A stretch of DNA of 64,000 bases from positions 62,001 to 126,000 of the forward strand of contig NZ_RCWY01000003.1 in assembly GCF_003688625.1 (NCBI RefSeq). The letters run 5' to 3'. The position numbers and the translations under genes are program-made. How positions within the stretch are numbered: position 1 is the first letter of the stretch; every line of letters begins with the position of its first letter. Source of the DNA: Sphingomonas sp. PP-CE-3A-406. GTDB lineage: Bacteria; Pseudomonadota; Alphaproteobacteria; Sphingomonadales; Sphingomonadaceae. Shown here piece by piece: positions 10,445-19,477 of the stretch. The notes below the pieces were generated by a model, which saw only the letters and a program-made list of their open reading frames with translations, had not been told where the DNA came from and made no database searches.

Positions 10445-11950
10445 ATGGTCCGCGTACGCTTGAAATTACCGTCGTCGGAGGGGCGGGTCGCACGGTGGCT
10501 GGTCGCGTTCATGACGCTCGGCTTCATCGCGCTGGCCGCCGCGGCGATCGCGATCGGCTGGATCACCGTCCGCAACCACACCTATACCGCCGAGATCCTC
10601 CACACGCAGGATGTCCGCCAGGCGGTCGCCACACTCCAGATCCAGATGGAGCAGTCCGAGACCGCGCGGCGCGGCTACATCCTCGCCGGCAAACCGCTGT
10701 TCGCGACCGCCTACGCGCGAACCGCAGGCAACCTGGTCCCGTCGATCCGCAAGCTGCGCCATTTGACCCGCGACAACCCCAACCAGATCGCGCGCCTCGC
10801 GCTGATCGAGCCGCGCTTCGTCCAGTTGCGCGCGCTCCGGACGCAATCGATCACGTTGGTCGCCGCGGGTCGGATCGCCGAGGCGCAGCGCAGGTTCGCG
10901 GTCGATGCCAGCGTGCCGTTGATGCGCGGCATCCGCTACCGCCTCCAGGCGATGGCCGCCGACGAAGTCCGCCTGCTCGCGATCCGCACCGAGCGCCAGC
11001 AACGCACCAGCGCGCTGTTCCTCTCGGTCGCCGGCCTCGCCGCGGCGCTGCTGCTGATCGTCGCGATCCTCGCGGTCCTGCTGATCCGCCGCTACACCGC
11101 CGACCTCGCCGCCTCGCGCGACAGCCTGCGCACCCTCAACGAGACGCTGGAAGAGCAGGTCACGGAACGCACCGCCGACCTGAGCCGCGCGAACGAGGAG
11201 ATCCAGCGGTTCGCCTATATCGTCAGCCACGATCTGCGCTCGCCCTTGGTCAACGTGATGGGCTTCACCGCCGAACTCGCGACGGCCGCCGGGCCGCTTG
11301 CCGAGCTGGTCGATCGCGCCGAGGCCGAAGCGCCGCACATCCTGACGGAAGACGCGCGGTTGGCGGCGCGCGAGGACCTGCCCGAGGCGATCGGCTTCAT
11401 CCGTACCTCGACGCAGAAGATGGACCGGCTGATCAACGCCATCCTCAAGCTCGCGCGCGAAGGCCGCCGGACGATCGCGCCCGAGCATATCGACCCCGCG
11501 CAGCTGGTCGACACGATCGTCGGCGCAATGCAGCACATCGTCGACGATCGCGGTGCCGTGGTGCGCGTCGAGCGGCCGATGCCGGCCATCGTCACCGATC
11601 GCCTCGCGCTCGAACAGATCCTGTCGAACCTGATCGAGAACGCGACCAAATATCTGAAGCCCGGCCGCCCCGGCGAAATCACGGTCAAGGGCCATACCGA
11701 ACGCGGCCGCGTCATCCTGTCGGTGGTCGACAACGGCCGCGGCATCGATCCGCGCGATCACCAGCGCGTGTTCGACCTGTTCCGCAGGTCGGGCGCGCAG
11801 GACCAGCCGGGCGAAGGCATCGGACTCGCGCATGTCCGCGCACTTGCCTATCGTCTGGGCGGTACGATCGACGTGCAGTCGACGCTCGGCGACGGCGCGA
11901 CCTTCCGGCTCAACCTGCCGACCCACATGACTATCCAGGACGCAGCATGA
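10445..11950 (+). CDS. CHASE3-type sensor histidine kinase
   Basis: A 501-residue membrane kinase. TM1 is at about 17-41. The periplasmic domain (42-188) looks like CHASE3, with the helical pattern TLQIQMEQSETARRGYILAG. TM2 (189-215) is followed by a coiled coil (LNETLEEQVTERTADLSRAN). The HisKA domain has FAYIVSHDLRSPL (phospho-acceptor His262), and the HATPase has the N box ENATK (Asn399), DNGRGID (429-435) and GEGIGL (456-461). The signal is unknown; CHASE3 senses extracellular cues. The stop overlaps the receiver gene (ATGA). This kinase, the lone receiver and the receiver-HWE kinase are therefore one operon. Confidence 0.9.
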   Translation: MVRVRLKLPSSEGRVARWLVAFMTLGFIALAAAAIAIGWITVRNHTYTAEILHTQDVRQAVATLQIQMEQSETARRGYILAGKPLFATAYARTAGNLVPSIRKLRHLTRDNPNQIARLALIEPRFVQLRALRTQSITLVAAGRIAEAQRRFAVDASVPLMRGIRYRLQAMAADEVRLLAIRTERQQRTSALFLSVAGLAAALLLIVAILAVLLIRRYTADLAASRDSLRTLNETLEEQVTERTADLSRANEEIQRFAYIVSHDLRSPLVNVMGFTAELATAAGPLAELVDRAEAEAPHILTEDARLAAREDLPEAIGFIRTSTQKMDRLINAILKLAREGRRTIAPEHIDPAQLVDTIVGAMQHIVDDRGAVVRVERPMPAIVTDRLALEQILSNLIENATKYLKPGRPGEITVKGHTERGRVILSVVDNGRGIDPRDHQRVFDLFRRSGAQDQPGEGIGLAHVRALAYRLGGTIDVQSTLGDGATFRLNLPTHMTIQDAA

Positions 11951-12387
11951 ACGATCACAAGACCGTCGGCATCGTGATGATTGAGGATGACGAGGGTCAT
12001 GCCCGCCTCATCGAGAAGAACATCCGCCGCGCCGGAATCCTGAACGATATCCGCCACTTCACCGACGGCACCACCGCGCTCGACTTCCTGTTCAACGCTG
12101 CCGATGGGCCCGCGAAAAGCGGCCCGGCGATGATCCTGCTCGATCTCAACCTGCCCGACATGAGCGGCACCGACATCCTCGCCCGGATCAAGGCGGAGGG
12201 CAGCCCGCTGCGCCGCACGCCGGTCGTCGTGCTCACCACCACCGACGACAGGGTCGAGATCGAGCGCTGCTACGACCTCGGCTGCAACGTCTACATCACC
12301 AAGCCGGTCAACTATGAGAGCTTCGCGCAGGCGATCCGCCAGCTCGGGCTGTTCCTGTCGGTGATCCAGGTCCCCGAAGCCGAGTGA
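11947..12387 (+). CDS. Single-domain response regulator
   Basis: A 146-residue stand-alone receiver. Acidic pocket residues Glu13, Asp14 and Asp15 (MIEDDEGHAR), phospho-acceptor Asp66 (LLDLNLPDMSG), the conserved Thr region VVVLTTTDD, and the lysine in YITKPVNYESF are all present. There is no output domain. The sequence resembles Rcp1/CheY-like receivers that accompany phytochrome-type and CHASE3 kinases. The ATG at 11947 overlaps the kinase stop by 4 bases, and its own stop overlaps the next gene (GTGA). The likely role is a phosphate shuttle between the upstream kinase and other proteins; the partner is inferred only from position. Confidence 0.93.
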   Translation: MNDHKTVGIVMIEDDEGHARLIEKNIRRAGILNDIRHFTDGTTALDFLFNAADGPAKSGPAMILLDLNLPDMSGTDILARIKAEGSPLRRTPVVVLTTTDDRVEIERCYDLGCNVYITKPVNYESFAQAIRQLGLFLSVIQVPEAE

Positions 12388-13415
12388 GCGAAACGCGCGT
12401 CCTCTACATCGACGACGACGCCGGGATCCGGCGGCTGGCGGCGCGTGCGCTGGAGCGTCGTGGCTACCGGATGACCGTCGCTGAAACCGGGGCGGAAGGC
12501 GTCGTGAAGGCCGCTGCCCAGCGCTTCGACCTGATCGCGGTCGACCATTACATGCCCGGGATGGACGGCCTCGAAACCCTCGACGCGCTCCGCCGCCTGC
12601 CCGATCCGCCCCCCGTGGTGTACGTCACCGGCTCCGAAGAGGGCCGCATCGCGGTCGCCGCGCTGAAGGCCGGTGCCGCCGATTACGTCGTGAAGACGGT
12701 CGGCGACGATTTCTTCGACCTGCTCGCCGCGTCGTTCGAGCAGGTCCGCGCCCGCGCCCTGCTCGAACAGGAAAAGGCGTCCGCCGAAGCCGATCTCCGC
12801 GCCAGCAACGCACGGCTCGAGGCGTTGCTGGGCGAGGTGAACCACCGCGTCGCCAACTCGCTGCAACTCGTCTCGGCGATGGTCCGCCTCCAGGCGACTG
12901 CGCTGACCGACCCTTCCGCGCGTGAGGCGCTGGAGGATACGCAGCGCCGCATCCAGGCGATCGCGCAGGTCCACCGCCGGCTTTACACGAGCAACGACGT
13001 CGAGAGCGTAGACATGCAGGAATATCTCGGCGCGCTGGTCGACGAACTCGCCGAGACCTGGTCGACCGAGGCGCTCCCCCGCGCCTTGAGCCTTGCCGCC
13101 GAGCCGATCCGCCTGCCCACCGACCGCGCGGTGTCGCTCGGCGTGATCGTCACCGAACTCGTAACCAACGCGTGCAAATACGCCTACCCCAACAGCGGTG
13201 GCGAAGTCCGCGTCGCGCTGCGCCGGATCGACGACGACGTCTTCCTGCTCGCGGTCGAGGACGATGGCTGCGGCATCCCCGAGGACGCGACGCCGCGCGG
13301 CACCGGGCTCGGCACGAAGCTGATCCGCGCGATGGCGCAGAGCCTGCAGTCGATCGTCGAATACGACCCGACCCACACCGGCGTCCGCGCCACCCTCCGC
13401 GCGGCGGTGCGGTAA
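12384..13415 (+). CDS. Response regulator-HWE/HisKA_2 histidine kinase fusion
   Basis: A 343-residue cytoplasmic protein with an N-terminal receiver (phospho-acceptor Asp54 in AVDHYMPGMDG), a coiled linker (about 120-148), and a HisKA_2/HWE-family kinase core. The core has EVNHRVANSLQLVSAMV (His154), TELVTNACKYAYPN (Glu258, Asn262), DDGCGI and GTGLGTKLI. HWE/HisKA_2 kinases in alphaproteobacteria often feed the PhyR-NepR-EcfG general stress response, so this could be an input to that circuit, but PhyR is not in the window. The start is GTG at 12384, coupled to the receiver gene. A dyad repeat follows the stop. Confidence 0.92.
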   Translation: MSETRVLYIDDDAGIRRLAARALERRGYRMTVAETGAEGVVKAAAQRFDLIAVDHYMPGMDGLETLDALRRLPDPPPVVYVTGSEEGRIAVAALKAGAADYVVKTVGDDFFDLLAASFEQVRARALLEQEKASAEADLRASNARLEALLGEVNHRVANSLQLVSAMVRLQATALTDPSAREALEDTQRRIQAIAQVHRRLYTSNDVESVDMQEYLGALVDELAETWSTEALPRALSLAAEPIRLPTDRAVSLGVIVTELVTNACKYAYPNSGGEVRVALRRIDDDVFLLAVEDDGCGIPEDATPRGTGLGTKLIRAMAQSLQSIVEYDPTHTGVRATLRAAVR

Positions 13416-13442
13416 AGAGTTTTCACGCCGGCCCGCCCATCT

Positions 13443-13580
13443 TCCGTTCGTGCTGAGTAGCGACCGAGTAGCTTCGCAGAAGCGTATCGAGGGCGCGTAT
13501 CGAAGCACAGGTTCCGAGCGCCAACCCTATCCTTCGATACGCAGCTTCGACAGGCTCAGCCGCTACTCAGGACGAACGGA
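13443..13580. repeat. Dyad repeat, CCGTTCGTGCTGAG family
   Basis: A long imperfect palindrome. The left arm starts CCGTTCGTGCTGAGTAGCGA and continues with CGTATCGAGGG; the right arm carries CCTTCGATACGCAGCTTCG, CTCAGCCGCTACTCAGGACG and AACGG. It sits between the convergent kinase and FMN-reductase genes. A shorter relative is at 24081-24153. Confidence 0.8.
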
Positions 13581-13600
13581 ACAAACCTCATAGGCTCCGT

Positions 13601-14221
13601 TCAGTTCGCCGGCTCCGACAACGGCGCGAACCGCGCCACCTGACGCCCGACCAAACACAATTGCTCGATCACCGCGGGATCGTTCGCGCCACCCTCGTCG
13701 TCGAATTTCGTCACCTGCGTGTTGATCGCCGCCGCGAACGGCGTCGGCCAGCCGCGCAGCGCGTGGACGATCGAGCGCAGCGCCGCGATCGTGCTGCCGG
13801 TCGCCTGCCAGCCATACGCTGTGGCGATCAACCCGACCGGCATGTCCGCCAGATACGGCCGCTCGTCGCGCGCGGTCTCCTCGAGCAGGTCGAGCGCGTT
13901 CTTCACCACGCCCGAGATGCTGCCGTGATAGCCCGGGCTGGCAATGATCACCGCCGATGCACCGCGTACGGCCTCGACGAACGCGCGTTCGTCCGCGGTC
14001 CGCGTCGTTGCCTTGGGATCGTAGAGCGGCAGCCGCGCCATGTCGGCGCCACCGAACATCTGCGTGCGATAGCCCTGCTTCTCGACCGCATCGAGCGCGA
14101 TCCGGAGTGCACGCTCGGTCGACGAGACGCCGCCGATCGTGCCGCCGATGCCGACGACCAGCGGCAGAATGGCGGGGAGAGTATCGGGAACGGCCACGGT
14201 TTTATCCTGTTCGAACGTCAT
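13601..14221 (-). CDS. NADPH-dependent FMN reductase family protein
   Basis: A 206-residue flavodoxin-fold oxidoreductase. The loop VVGIGGTIGGVSSTERAL binds FMN phosphate, and SPGYHGSISGVVKNALDLL is the flavin/dimer motif of the NAD(P)H:FMN reductase family (SsuE/ChrR/ArsH relatives). The physiological acceptor is not evident. The start is placed at ATG 14221 (MTFEQDKTVAVPD), with GGGGAAG about 9 bases upstream. The frame stays open to 14368, but that extension has Ser/Arg-rich content unlike the family. It is divergent from the penicillin-binding protein gene. Confidence 0.85.
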   Translation of the reverse strand: MTFEQDKTVAVPDTLPAILPLVVGIGGTIGGVSSTERALRIALDAVEKQGYRTQMFGGADMARLPLYDPKATTRTADERAFVEAVRGASAVIIASPGYHGSISGVVKNALDLLEETARDERPYLADMPVGLIATAYGWQATGSTIAALRSIVHALRGWPTPFAAAINTQVTKFDDEGGANDPAVIEQLCLVGRQVARFAPLSEPAN

Positions 14222-14406
14222 CGACACGCTCTTCCCCGTTTCGCCGCGCGATGACAACAGGGCTTCGACCGGTTCTCGCGCTGCGAACACCACGGACGCT
14301 GTCGCTAAGCCCCGGTACACGTTAGGCATGCGCATAGGCTTGCCCCAGCTGTCATAGAACGATAACACACTAAAAGTCCGCCGCTTGGCCGACCTGGAAC
14401 GATCCG

Positions 14407-16560
14407 ATGCGCCCCGATCCCTTCGACCCCGACCGTTCCAGTTCGCGCGGCGACCGCGAGCCCTATGCGTATGAGCGCGAGCGGCTGATCACTGAACGCG
14501 AACGCCTGCGCCAGAAATACGAAGCCGAGCGCGATAGTGACGAGTCCGGGTCATATGACGACCGCGATGCGGCGCCCTACGCCACCGCCCGCGTGCCGCG
14601 ACGCAAGCGTCCGATCGGTCGCTGGATCCTGCGCGGAGCGGGGATCGGCATCGTCCTGCTGGTGATCGCCATCATCTGGCTCGCGATCACCGCACCGCTG
14701 TCGAAGTCGCTCCAGCCGCCGACGCCGCCGTCGATCACGCTTACCGCGGACGACGGCACGCCGATCGCGCGGCGCGGCGCGATCATCGGCAAGTCGGTCG
14801 ATGCGGCCAAGCTTCCGCCGCATGTCACGCAGGCGTTCCTCGCGATCGAGGACCGACGCTTCTATTCGCACTGGGGCGTCGACCCGCGCGGCATCGCGCG
14901 GGCGGCATGGGCGAACATGGGCTCGGGCGGCGTCCGCCAGGGCGGCTCGACGATCACGCAACAACTCGCGAAGAACGCGTTCCTCGATTCGGACCGCACC
15001 GCGACGCGGAAAATCCGCGAGGCGATGATCGCCTTCTGGCTCGAAGCATGGCTGTCGAAGAACGAGATCCTCTCGCGCTATCTCTCGAACGTCTATTTCG
15101 GCGACAACACCTACGGGATCAGCGCGGCCGCCAAGCATTATTTCGGCCGCACGCCGGACAAGCTCAACGTCGGCCAGGCGGCGATGCTCGCCGGCCTGGT
15201 CAAGGCACCATCGCGTCTCGCTCCCACGTCGAACCTCGAAGGCGCGCGCAAGCGGGAGGCCGTGGTGGTCGGCGCGATGGTCGACGCGGGCTTCCTCACC
15301 AAGGCGGAGGGCGACGCGGTCCAGCCGCAGCGCGTGCTCGGCAGCCGCCCGTCGCAGCTCCCCAACGGCACCTATTTCGCCGACTGGATCCTCCCCGAAG
15401 CGCGCGACCAGGCCGGCGAGATCAAGACCGAGGCGACCGTCCAGACGACACTCGACCCGCGCCTGCAACGCGCCGCAGAACGCACCGTCGCGCGCGCAGG
15501 ATTGCGTCAGGCGCAGGTCGCGCTGGTGGCCATGCGCCCCGATGGTCGCGTCGTCGCGATGATCGGCGGCAAGAACTACGCGAAAAGCCCGTTCAACCGC
15601 GCGACCCAGGCGCGGCGCCAGCCCGGCTCGACCTTCAAGCTATTCGTCTATCTCGCCGCGATGCGCCAAGGCCTCACCCCCGATTCGACGATCGAGGACC
15701 GCCCGGTGACGATCGGCGACTGGACGCCGAAGAACAGCGACGGCCGCTATCAGGGGACGATCACGCTGCGCCAGGCGTTCGCGCGCTCGTCCAACGTTGC
15801 CGCGGCGCGGCTGACGCAACAGGTCGGCGTCAAGGCGGTTATCAAGGCTGCGCGCGACTTGGGCATTTCGACGCCGATCCCCAGCGAGGCGACGATCGGC
15901 CTCGGCACCTCGACCGTGTCGCTGCTCGAACTCACCGCCGCCTATGCCGCGATCGCGCGCGAGCAATATCCGGTCCAGCCGCGCGGGCTCGCCGACGTGC
16001 GCGAGAAGGGCTGGTACCAGTCGCTGACCGGCGGCGCGACCGAGATGCCGAGCAAGATCCACGACGAGATGCTCGACCTGCTGGCGGCCTCGATCCGCAC
16101 CGGCACCGGGCGCGGCGCGAACCTGACGGTCGACGCGTTCGGCAAGACCGGCACGACGTCCGACAACAAGGACGCGCTGTTCGTCGGCTTCGCGCGCGAT
16201 CTGGTGGTCGGCGTGTGGGTCGGCAACGACGACAATTCCTCCAACCCCGGCCTGTCGGGCGGCGGCATCCCCGCACGGATCTGGCGCGACTTCATGCAGA
16301 GCGCGCTGGGCATCGCACCGATCGCGGCGCCGGCTCCCGCGGTCGAGGAAGTCGATCCCGACGCGTTGCCTGCGGACGAACAGGACAATTCTATTCTGCC
16401 GTTAGGCGGGGAGATCGAAGGAATGGGCTTCAACCTGAAGATGGGTGAAGACGGTACTATCTCTGTCGGCCCCTCCCGCCGCGACCGTCAGGAAGGCCCG
16501 CCTCCCCGCGAAGATCGCCGGCCGCCGGAGGAAGAACAGGGGCCCGACGAGGGGCAGTAG
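14407..16560 (+). CDS. Class A penicillin-binding protein (PBP1A family)
   Basis: A bifunctional peptidoglycan synthase: glycan polymerisation plus peptide cross-linking in the periplasm. 717 residues: a charged, Arg-rich cytoplasmic tail (1-70), a single TM anchor (73-97), a GT51 transglycosylase with catalytic EDRRF (Glu148) and QGGSTITQQ (178-186), then the transpeptidase with SxxK Ser408-Lys411 (PGSTFK), SSN (461-463) and KTGTT (580-584). The C-terminus is an acidic, Pro/Arg-rich tail. All catalytic motifs are intact. The long hydrophilic N-terminal tail is the main family-unusual part. A dyad repeat follows the stop. Confidence 0.95.
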   Translation: MRPDPFDPDRSSSRGDREPYAYERERLITERERLRQKYEAERDSDESGSYDDRDAAPYATARVPRRKRPIGRWILRGAGIGIVLLVIAIIWLAITAPLSKSLQPPTPPSITLTADDGTPIARRGAIIGKSVDAAKLPPHVTQAFLAIEDRRFYSHWGVDPRGIARAAWANMGSGGVRQGGSTITQQLAKNAFLDSDRTATRKIREAMIAFWLEAWLSKNEILSRYLSNVYFGDNTYGISAAAKHYFGRTPDKLNVGQAAMLAGLVKAPSRLAPTSNLEGARKREAVVVGAMVDAGFLTKAEGDAVQPQRVLGSRPSQLPNGTYFADWILPEARDQAGEIKTEATVQTTLDPRLQRAAERTVARAGLRQAQVALVAMRPDGRVVAMIGGKNYAKSPFNRATQARRQPGSTFKLFVYLAAMRQGLTPDSTIEDRPVTIGDWTPKNSDGRYQGTITLRQAFARSSNVAAARLTQQVGVKAVIKAARDLGISTPIPSEATIGLGTSTVSLLELTAAYAAIAREQYPVQPRGLADVREKGWYQSLTGGATEMPSKIHDEMLDLLAASIRTGTGRGANLTVDAFGKTGTTSDNKDALFVGFARDLVVGVWVGNDDNSSNPGLSGGGIPARIWRDFMQSALGIAPIAAPAPAVEEVDPDALPADEQDNSILPLGGEIEGMGFNLKMGEDGTISVGPSRRDRQEGPPPREDRRPPEEEQGPDEGQ

Positions 16561-16629
16561 TTTGCTGATCGACGCCATCCGTCAGTCAGCACCACCCCAG
16601 CAATTAGGCACCGCCTCGGCTATCAGGCA

Positions 16630-16733
16630 CCACCCCGGCGGAGGCCGGGGCCCAATTGGAAAGGTCGCGGTAACGACGCGCAGCCCTTCGCCACCTACCG
16701 CCCCCAATTGGGCCCCGGCCTTCGCCGGGGTGG
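16630..16733. repeat. Dyad repeat, family CCCCGG.GGCCGGGGCCCAATTGG
   Basis: Inverted arms at 16630-16659 and 16704-16733 around a 44-base centre. The left arm has GGAGG where the right has the complement of GAAGG, a single-base difference in the hairpin loop. It lies between the PBP and threonine aldolase genes. Confidence 0.85.
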
Positions 16734-16806
16734 AAGAGCAGCTTTGATCCTCACCTGAGCCGATGCCCCCGTTGACGCCACCACCGCATCGCAGCATGTC
16801 TCCCCC

Positions 16807-17808
16807 ATGCGCTTCTTCTCCGACAACGCCGCCAGGATCCACCCGCAGGTCATGGCCGCGATCGCCGCCGCCGACACGCTCGACACCGCCTATGCCGGCG
16901 ACGTGTGGAGCCAGCAGCTCGACGGCCGCCTGTCCGAACTTTTCGAGACCGACGTCGCGGTGCTCTGGGTCCCGACCGGCACCGCCGCCAACTGCCTCGC
17001 ACTCGCAGCGCTCTGCCCCCCCCATGGCGGCATCGTCTGCCACCGCGACGCGCACATCCAGAACGACGAGGGCGGCGCGCCCGAATTCTACACGCACGGC
17101 GCCAAGCTGTTCCTCGCCGACGGCGACGGCGCAAAGCTCACCCCCGACACCATCCGAACCGTCCTCAACGCGATCCCCGACGACGTCCACCGCGTCCAGC
17201 CGCACGCGATCTCGATCACCAACGCTACCGAATATGGCCGCGTCTACCAGCCGCACGAGGTCGCGGAGATCGGCGGGCTGGCGAAGGAGCGCGGGCTCGG
17301 CTTCCACATGGACGGCGCGCGCTTCGCCAACGCGATGGCACGCGTCGGCTGCTTGCCCGCCGACATGACGTGGCGCGCCGGCGTCGACGCGCTGAGCTTC
17401 GGCTTCGTCAAGAACGGCGCGATGAGCGCGGAGGCGCTGGTCTTCTTCAAGCCCGACCTTGCCGCCGTCACGCAATACCGCCGCAAACGCGCTGGGCTAT
17501 TGTTGTCAAAAGGGCGGTATCTCGCCGCGCAGATCCTCGCGATGCTCGACGACGACCTCTGGCTCGCCAATGCCAAGGCCGCGAACGACGCCGCCGCCAA
17601 GCTCGCTACCGCCGCCGGCAACCGCCTCGTCCACCCGGTCGAGGCCAACGAAGTCTTCCTCCGCGCCACGCCGGAAGAAGCCGCAGCCCTCCGCGCGAAA
17701 GGCTTCGACTTCTACGATTGGACCGCCGGCGAAATCCGGCTCGTCACAGCCTGGGACAGCCCGGCGGACGCAGTCGCCCTGCTCGCCGACGCGATCCGGG
17801 AGTTATGA
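16807..17808 (+). CDS. ltaE: Low-specificity L-threonine aldolase
   Basis: A PLP enzyme that cleaves L-threonine or allo-threonine to glycine and acetaldehyde. 333 residues: the family start MRFFSDNAARIHPQV, the VPTGTAANCLAL cofactor loop, HRDAHIQNDEGGAPEF, GFHMDGARFANA (PLP-ring Asp), and the Schiff-base lysine Lys202 in LSFGFVKNGAM. In typical enzymes the lysine is in S-x-S-K-G; the context GFVKN is the beta-eliminating-lyase-like variant. The stop overlaps the start of a DMT exporter by ATGA, so the two proteins are translated together. The exporter may handle the amino acid or product. Confidence 0.92.
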   Translation: MRFFSDNAARIHPQVMAAIAAADTLDTAYAGDVWSQQLDGRLSELFETDVAVLWVPTGTAANCLALAALCPPHGGIVCHRDAHIQNDEGGAPEFYTHGAKLFLADGDGAKLTPDTIRTVLNAIPDDVHRVQPHAISITNATEYGRVYQPHEVAEIGGLAKERGLGFHMDGARFANAMARVGCLPADMTWRAGVDALSFGFVKNGAMSAEALVFFKPDLAAVTQYRRKRAGLLLSKGRYLAAQILAMLDDDLWLANAKAANDAAAKLATAAGNRLVHPVEANEVFLRATPEEAAALRAKGFDFYDWTAGEIRLVTAWDSPADAVALLADAIREL

Positions 17809-18728
17809 CCCCCGGCCCGACCGACCCACCTCAGTCGACCCGCGCCGCGGTGCTGATCCCGTTCGGGATCGTCACGCTGATCTGGGGCTCGACGTGGCTC
17901 GTGATCCGCGACCAGATCGCGGTGGTGCCGCCGAGCTGGTCGATCAGCTACCGCTTCCTCGTCGCCGGTATCGCGATGGCGATCTACGCAGGCATCAAGC
18001 GCGAGAGCTTCAAATTCGATGCGCGCGGCTACGCGTTCGCGGCGGTGATCGGCATCGCGCTGTTCACGTTCAACTTCAACTTCGTCTACCGCGCCGAGCA
18101 TTATGTGACGTCGGGCCTCGTCGCGGTGGTGTTCGCGCTCCTGCTCGTCCCCAACGCGATCTTCGGCCGCATCTTTCTCAAGCAGCGCCTCGGACGGCAG
18201 CTGATGGTCGGGTGCGCGGTCGCGATGGCGGGGGTCGCGCTGCTGTTCGTCAACGAAGCGCGGGTCGATCCGCACGGGCCGCGCTCGGCGACGATCGGCA
18301 TCGTCCTGACGCTGTGCGGCGTGATGGCCGCGTCGGTCGCCAACGTCATCCAGGGCAGCGCGTTCGCCAAGCGCTATCCGATGGCGCCGACGCTGGCGAT
18401 GGCGATGCTGATCGGCGCGTGCCTCGACGCCGCGTTCGCCTGGATCACCACCGGGCCGCCGGTGTTCGAGCCGCGCTTCGGCTATGTCGCTGGCATCCTC
18501 TATCTCGGCGTGTTCGCCTCCGCGCTCGCCTTCCCGCTCTACTTCAACGTCATCCGCGCGATCGGACCGGCCAAGGCCGCGTATTCGGGCGTGATCGTGC
18601 CAGTCATCGCGATGCTGCTATCGACGATCTTCGAGCGCTATCACTGGTCGACCTTGGCGGTCGCTGGCGCGGTGTTGTCCGGCATCGGCCTCGTCATCGC
18701 GCTCAGCGCACGCAGGCCAGCACGGTAA
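17805..18728 (+). CDS. DMT-superfamily (EamA) transporter
   Basis: A 307-residue inner-membrane protein with about ten predicted TM helices in two EamA repeats. The first begins LIPFGIVTLIWGSTWLVIRDQIAVVPP, and the second follows the basic/aspartate loop near residue 145. Members export amino acids, nucleosides or other metabolites; the substrate is unknown. The ATG at 17805 overlaps the ltaE stop, so threonine or glycine metabolism is a plausible link. The last 88 bases overlap the 3-prime end of the convergent SDR gene. Part of its C-terminal TM helix (AGAVLSGIGLVIALSARR) is encoded in that shared segment. Confidence 0.9.
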   Translation: MTPGPTDPPQSTRAAVLIPFGIVTLIWGSTWLVIRDQIAVVPPSWSISYRFLVAGIAMAIYAGIKRESFKFDARGYAFAAVIGIALFTFNFNFVYRAEHYVTSGLVAVVFALLLVPNAIFGRIFLKQRLGRQLMVGCAVAMAGVALLFVNEARVDPHGPRSATIGIVLTLCGVMAASVANVIQGSAFAKRYPMAPTLAMAMLIGACLDAAFAWITTGPPVFEPRFGYVAGILYLGVFASALAFPLYFNVIRAIGPAKAAYSGVIVPVIAMLLSTIFERYHWSTLAVAGAVLSGIGLVIALSARRPAR

Positions 18729-19477
18729 TCGTGCCAGGCGGGCGTCCAACCGAGTACCCGCTTGGCCTTGCCGTTCGCCACCCGCCGGTTCTCGTTATAG
18801 AAGCCGCGCCCCATCGCCGAGAGCTCCTCAAGCGTCACGAACGGCGGCGCGGGCATCCCGAGCAGCATCGCCGCGAACGCCACGACGTCGTTCTGCGACG
18901 CGGGCACGTCGTCCGCGAGGTTGTATGCCCCCGCCGGCGCATCGAACCCGGCGATCACGCCCGAGACGATGTCGTCAACGTGCGCGCGACTGAACACCTG
19001 GCCGGGTTGCTCGATCCTGTGCGCCTTGCCCTGCCGCACCCGGTCGAGCGGCGAGCGTCCGGGACCGTAGATCCCCGGCAACCGGAACGTCCGCGCACCA
19101 ATGGCCAGCCAGTCCGCATCCGCCGCCGCCCGCGCGCTCCGACGACCGCCACCGATCGGCGCGGTCTCGTCGACCCACGCGCCCTGCGCATCGCCGTACA
19201 CGCCCGTCGACGACAGATAGCCGATCCAAGCCCGTGTCCGCAGCAACAGCGAACCGTAGCGCCCGAGCACCGGGTCCGCCTCATGCTCGGGCGGCACAGA
19301 CGACAGGATGTGCGTTGCCGCCGCGATCTCCGCCGTCACCGCGTCCACATCGTCGAACCGAAGCGTATCACCCCGCCCGTCCCGCGTCGTGCCGACGACA
19401 TGCCAGCCATCCGCCGCCAGCCGCTCGGCAAGCCGCGACGCGGTGTAGCCGAGACCGAAGACCAGTAATCGGCTCAT
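18641..19477 (-). CDS. SDR / NAD(P)-binding epimerase-like protein
   Basis: A 278-residue extended-SDR or NmrA-like protein. The start at ATG 19477 gives MSRLLVFGLGYTASRLAERL, with the dinucleotide motif GxGxxxxR; an open extension to 19717 is rejected. SSTGVYGD carries the YxxxK-like region in reduced form, and FRLPGIYGPGRSPLDRV is the substrate lip typical of sugar-nucleotide epimerase relatives (YeeZ-like). The catalytic lysine is not obvious, so enzymatic activity is uncertain. Its start overlaps the stop of the upstream M28 peptidase (ATGA), so the two form an operon. Its 3-prime end overlaps the DMT gene by 88 bases. Confidence 0.82.
   Translation of the reverse strand: MSRLLVFGLGYTASRLAERLAADGWHVVGTTRDGRGDTLRFDDVDAVTAEIAAATHILSSVPPEHEADPVLGRYGSLLLRTRAWIGYLSSTGVYGDAQGAWVDETAPIGGGRRSARAAADADWLAIGARTFRLPGIYGPGRSPLDRVRQGKAHRIEQPGQVFSRAHVDDIVSGVIAGFDAPAGAYNLADDVPASQNDVVAFAAMLLGMPAPPFVTLEELSAMGRGFYNENRRVANGKAKRVLGWTPAWHDYRAGLRALSAMTRPMPDNTAPATAKVDQ

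Noticed and set aside
14222-14368. 49-residue N-terminal extension of the FMN reductase
   Set aside because: The frame is open, but family members start near MTFEQDK and this stretch lies in the divergent promoter gap.
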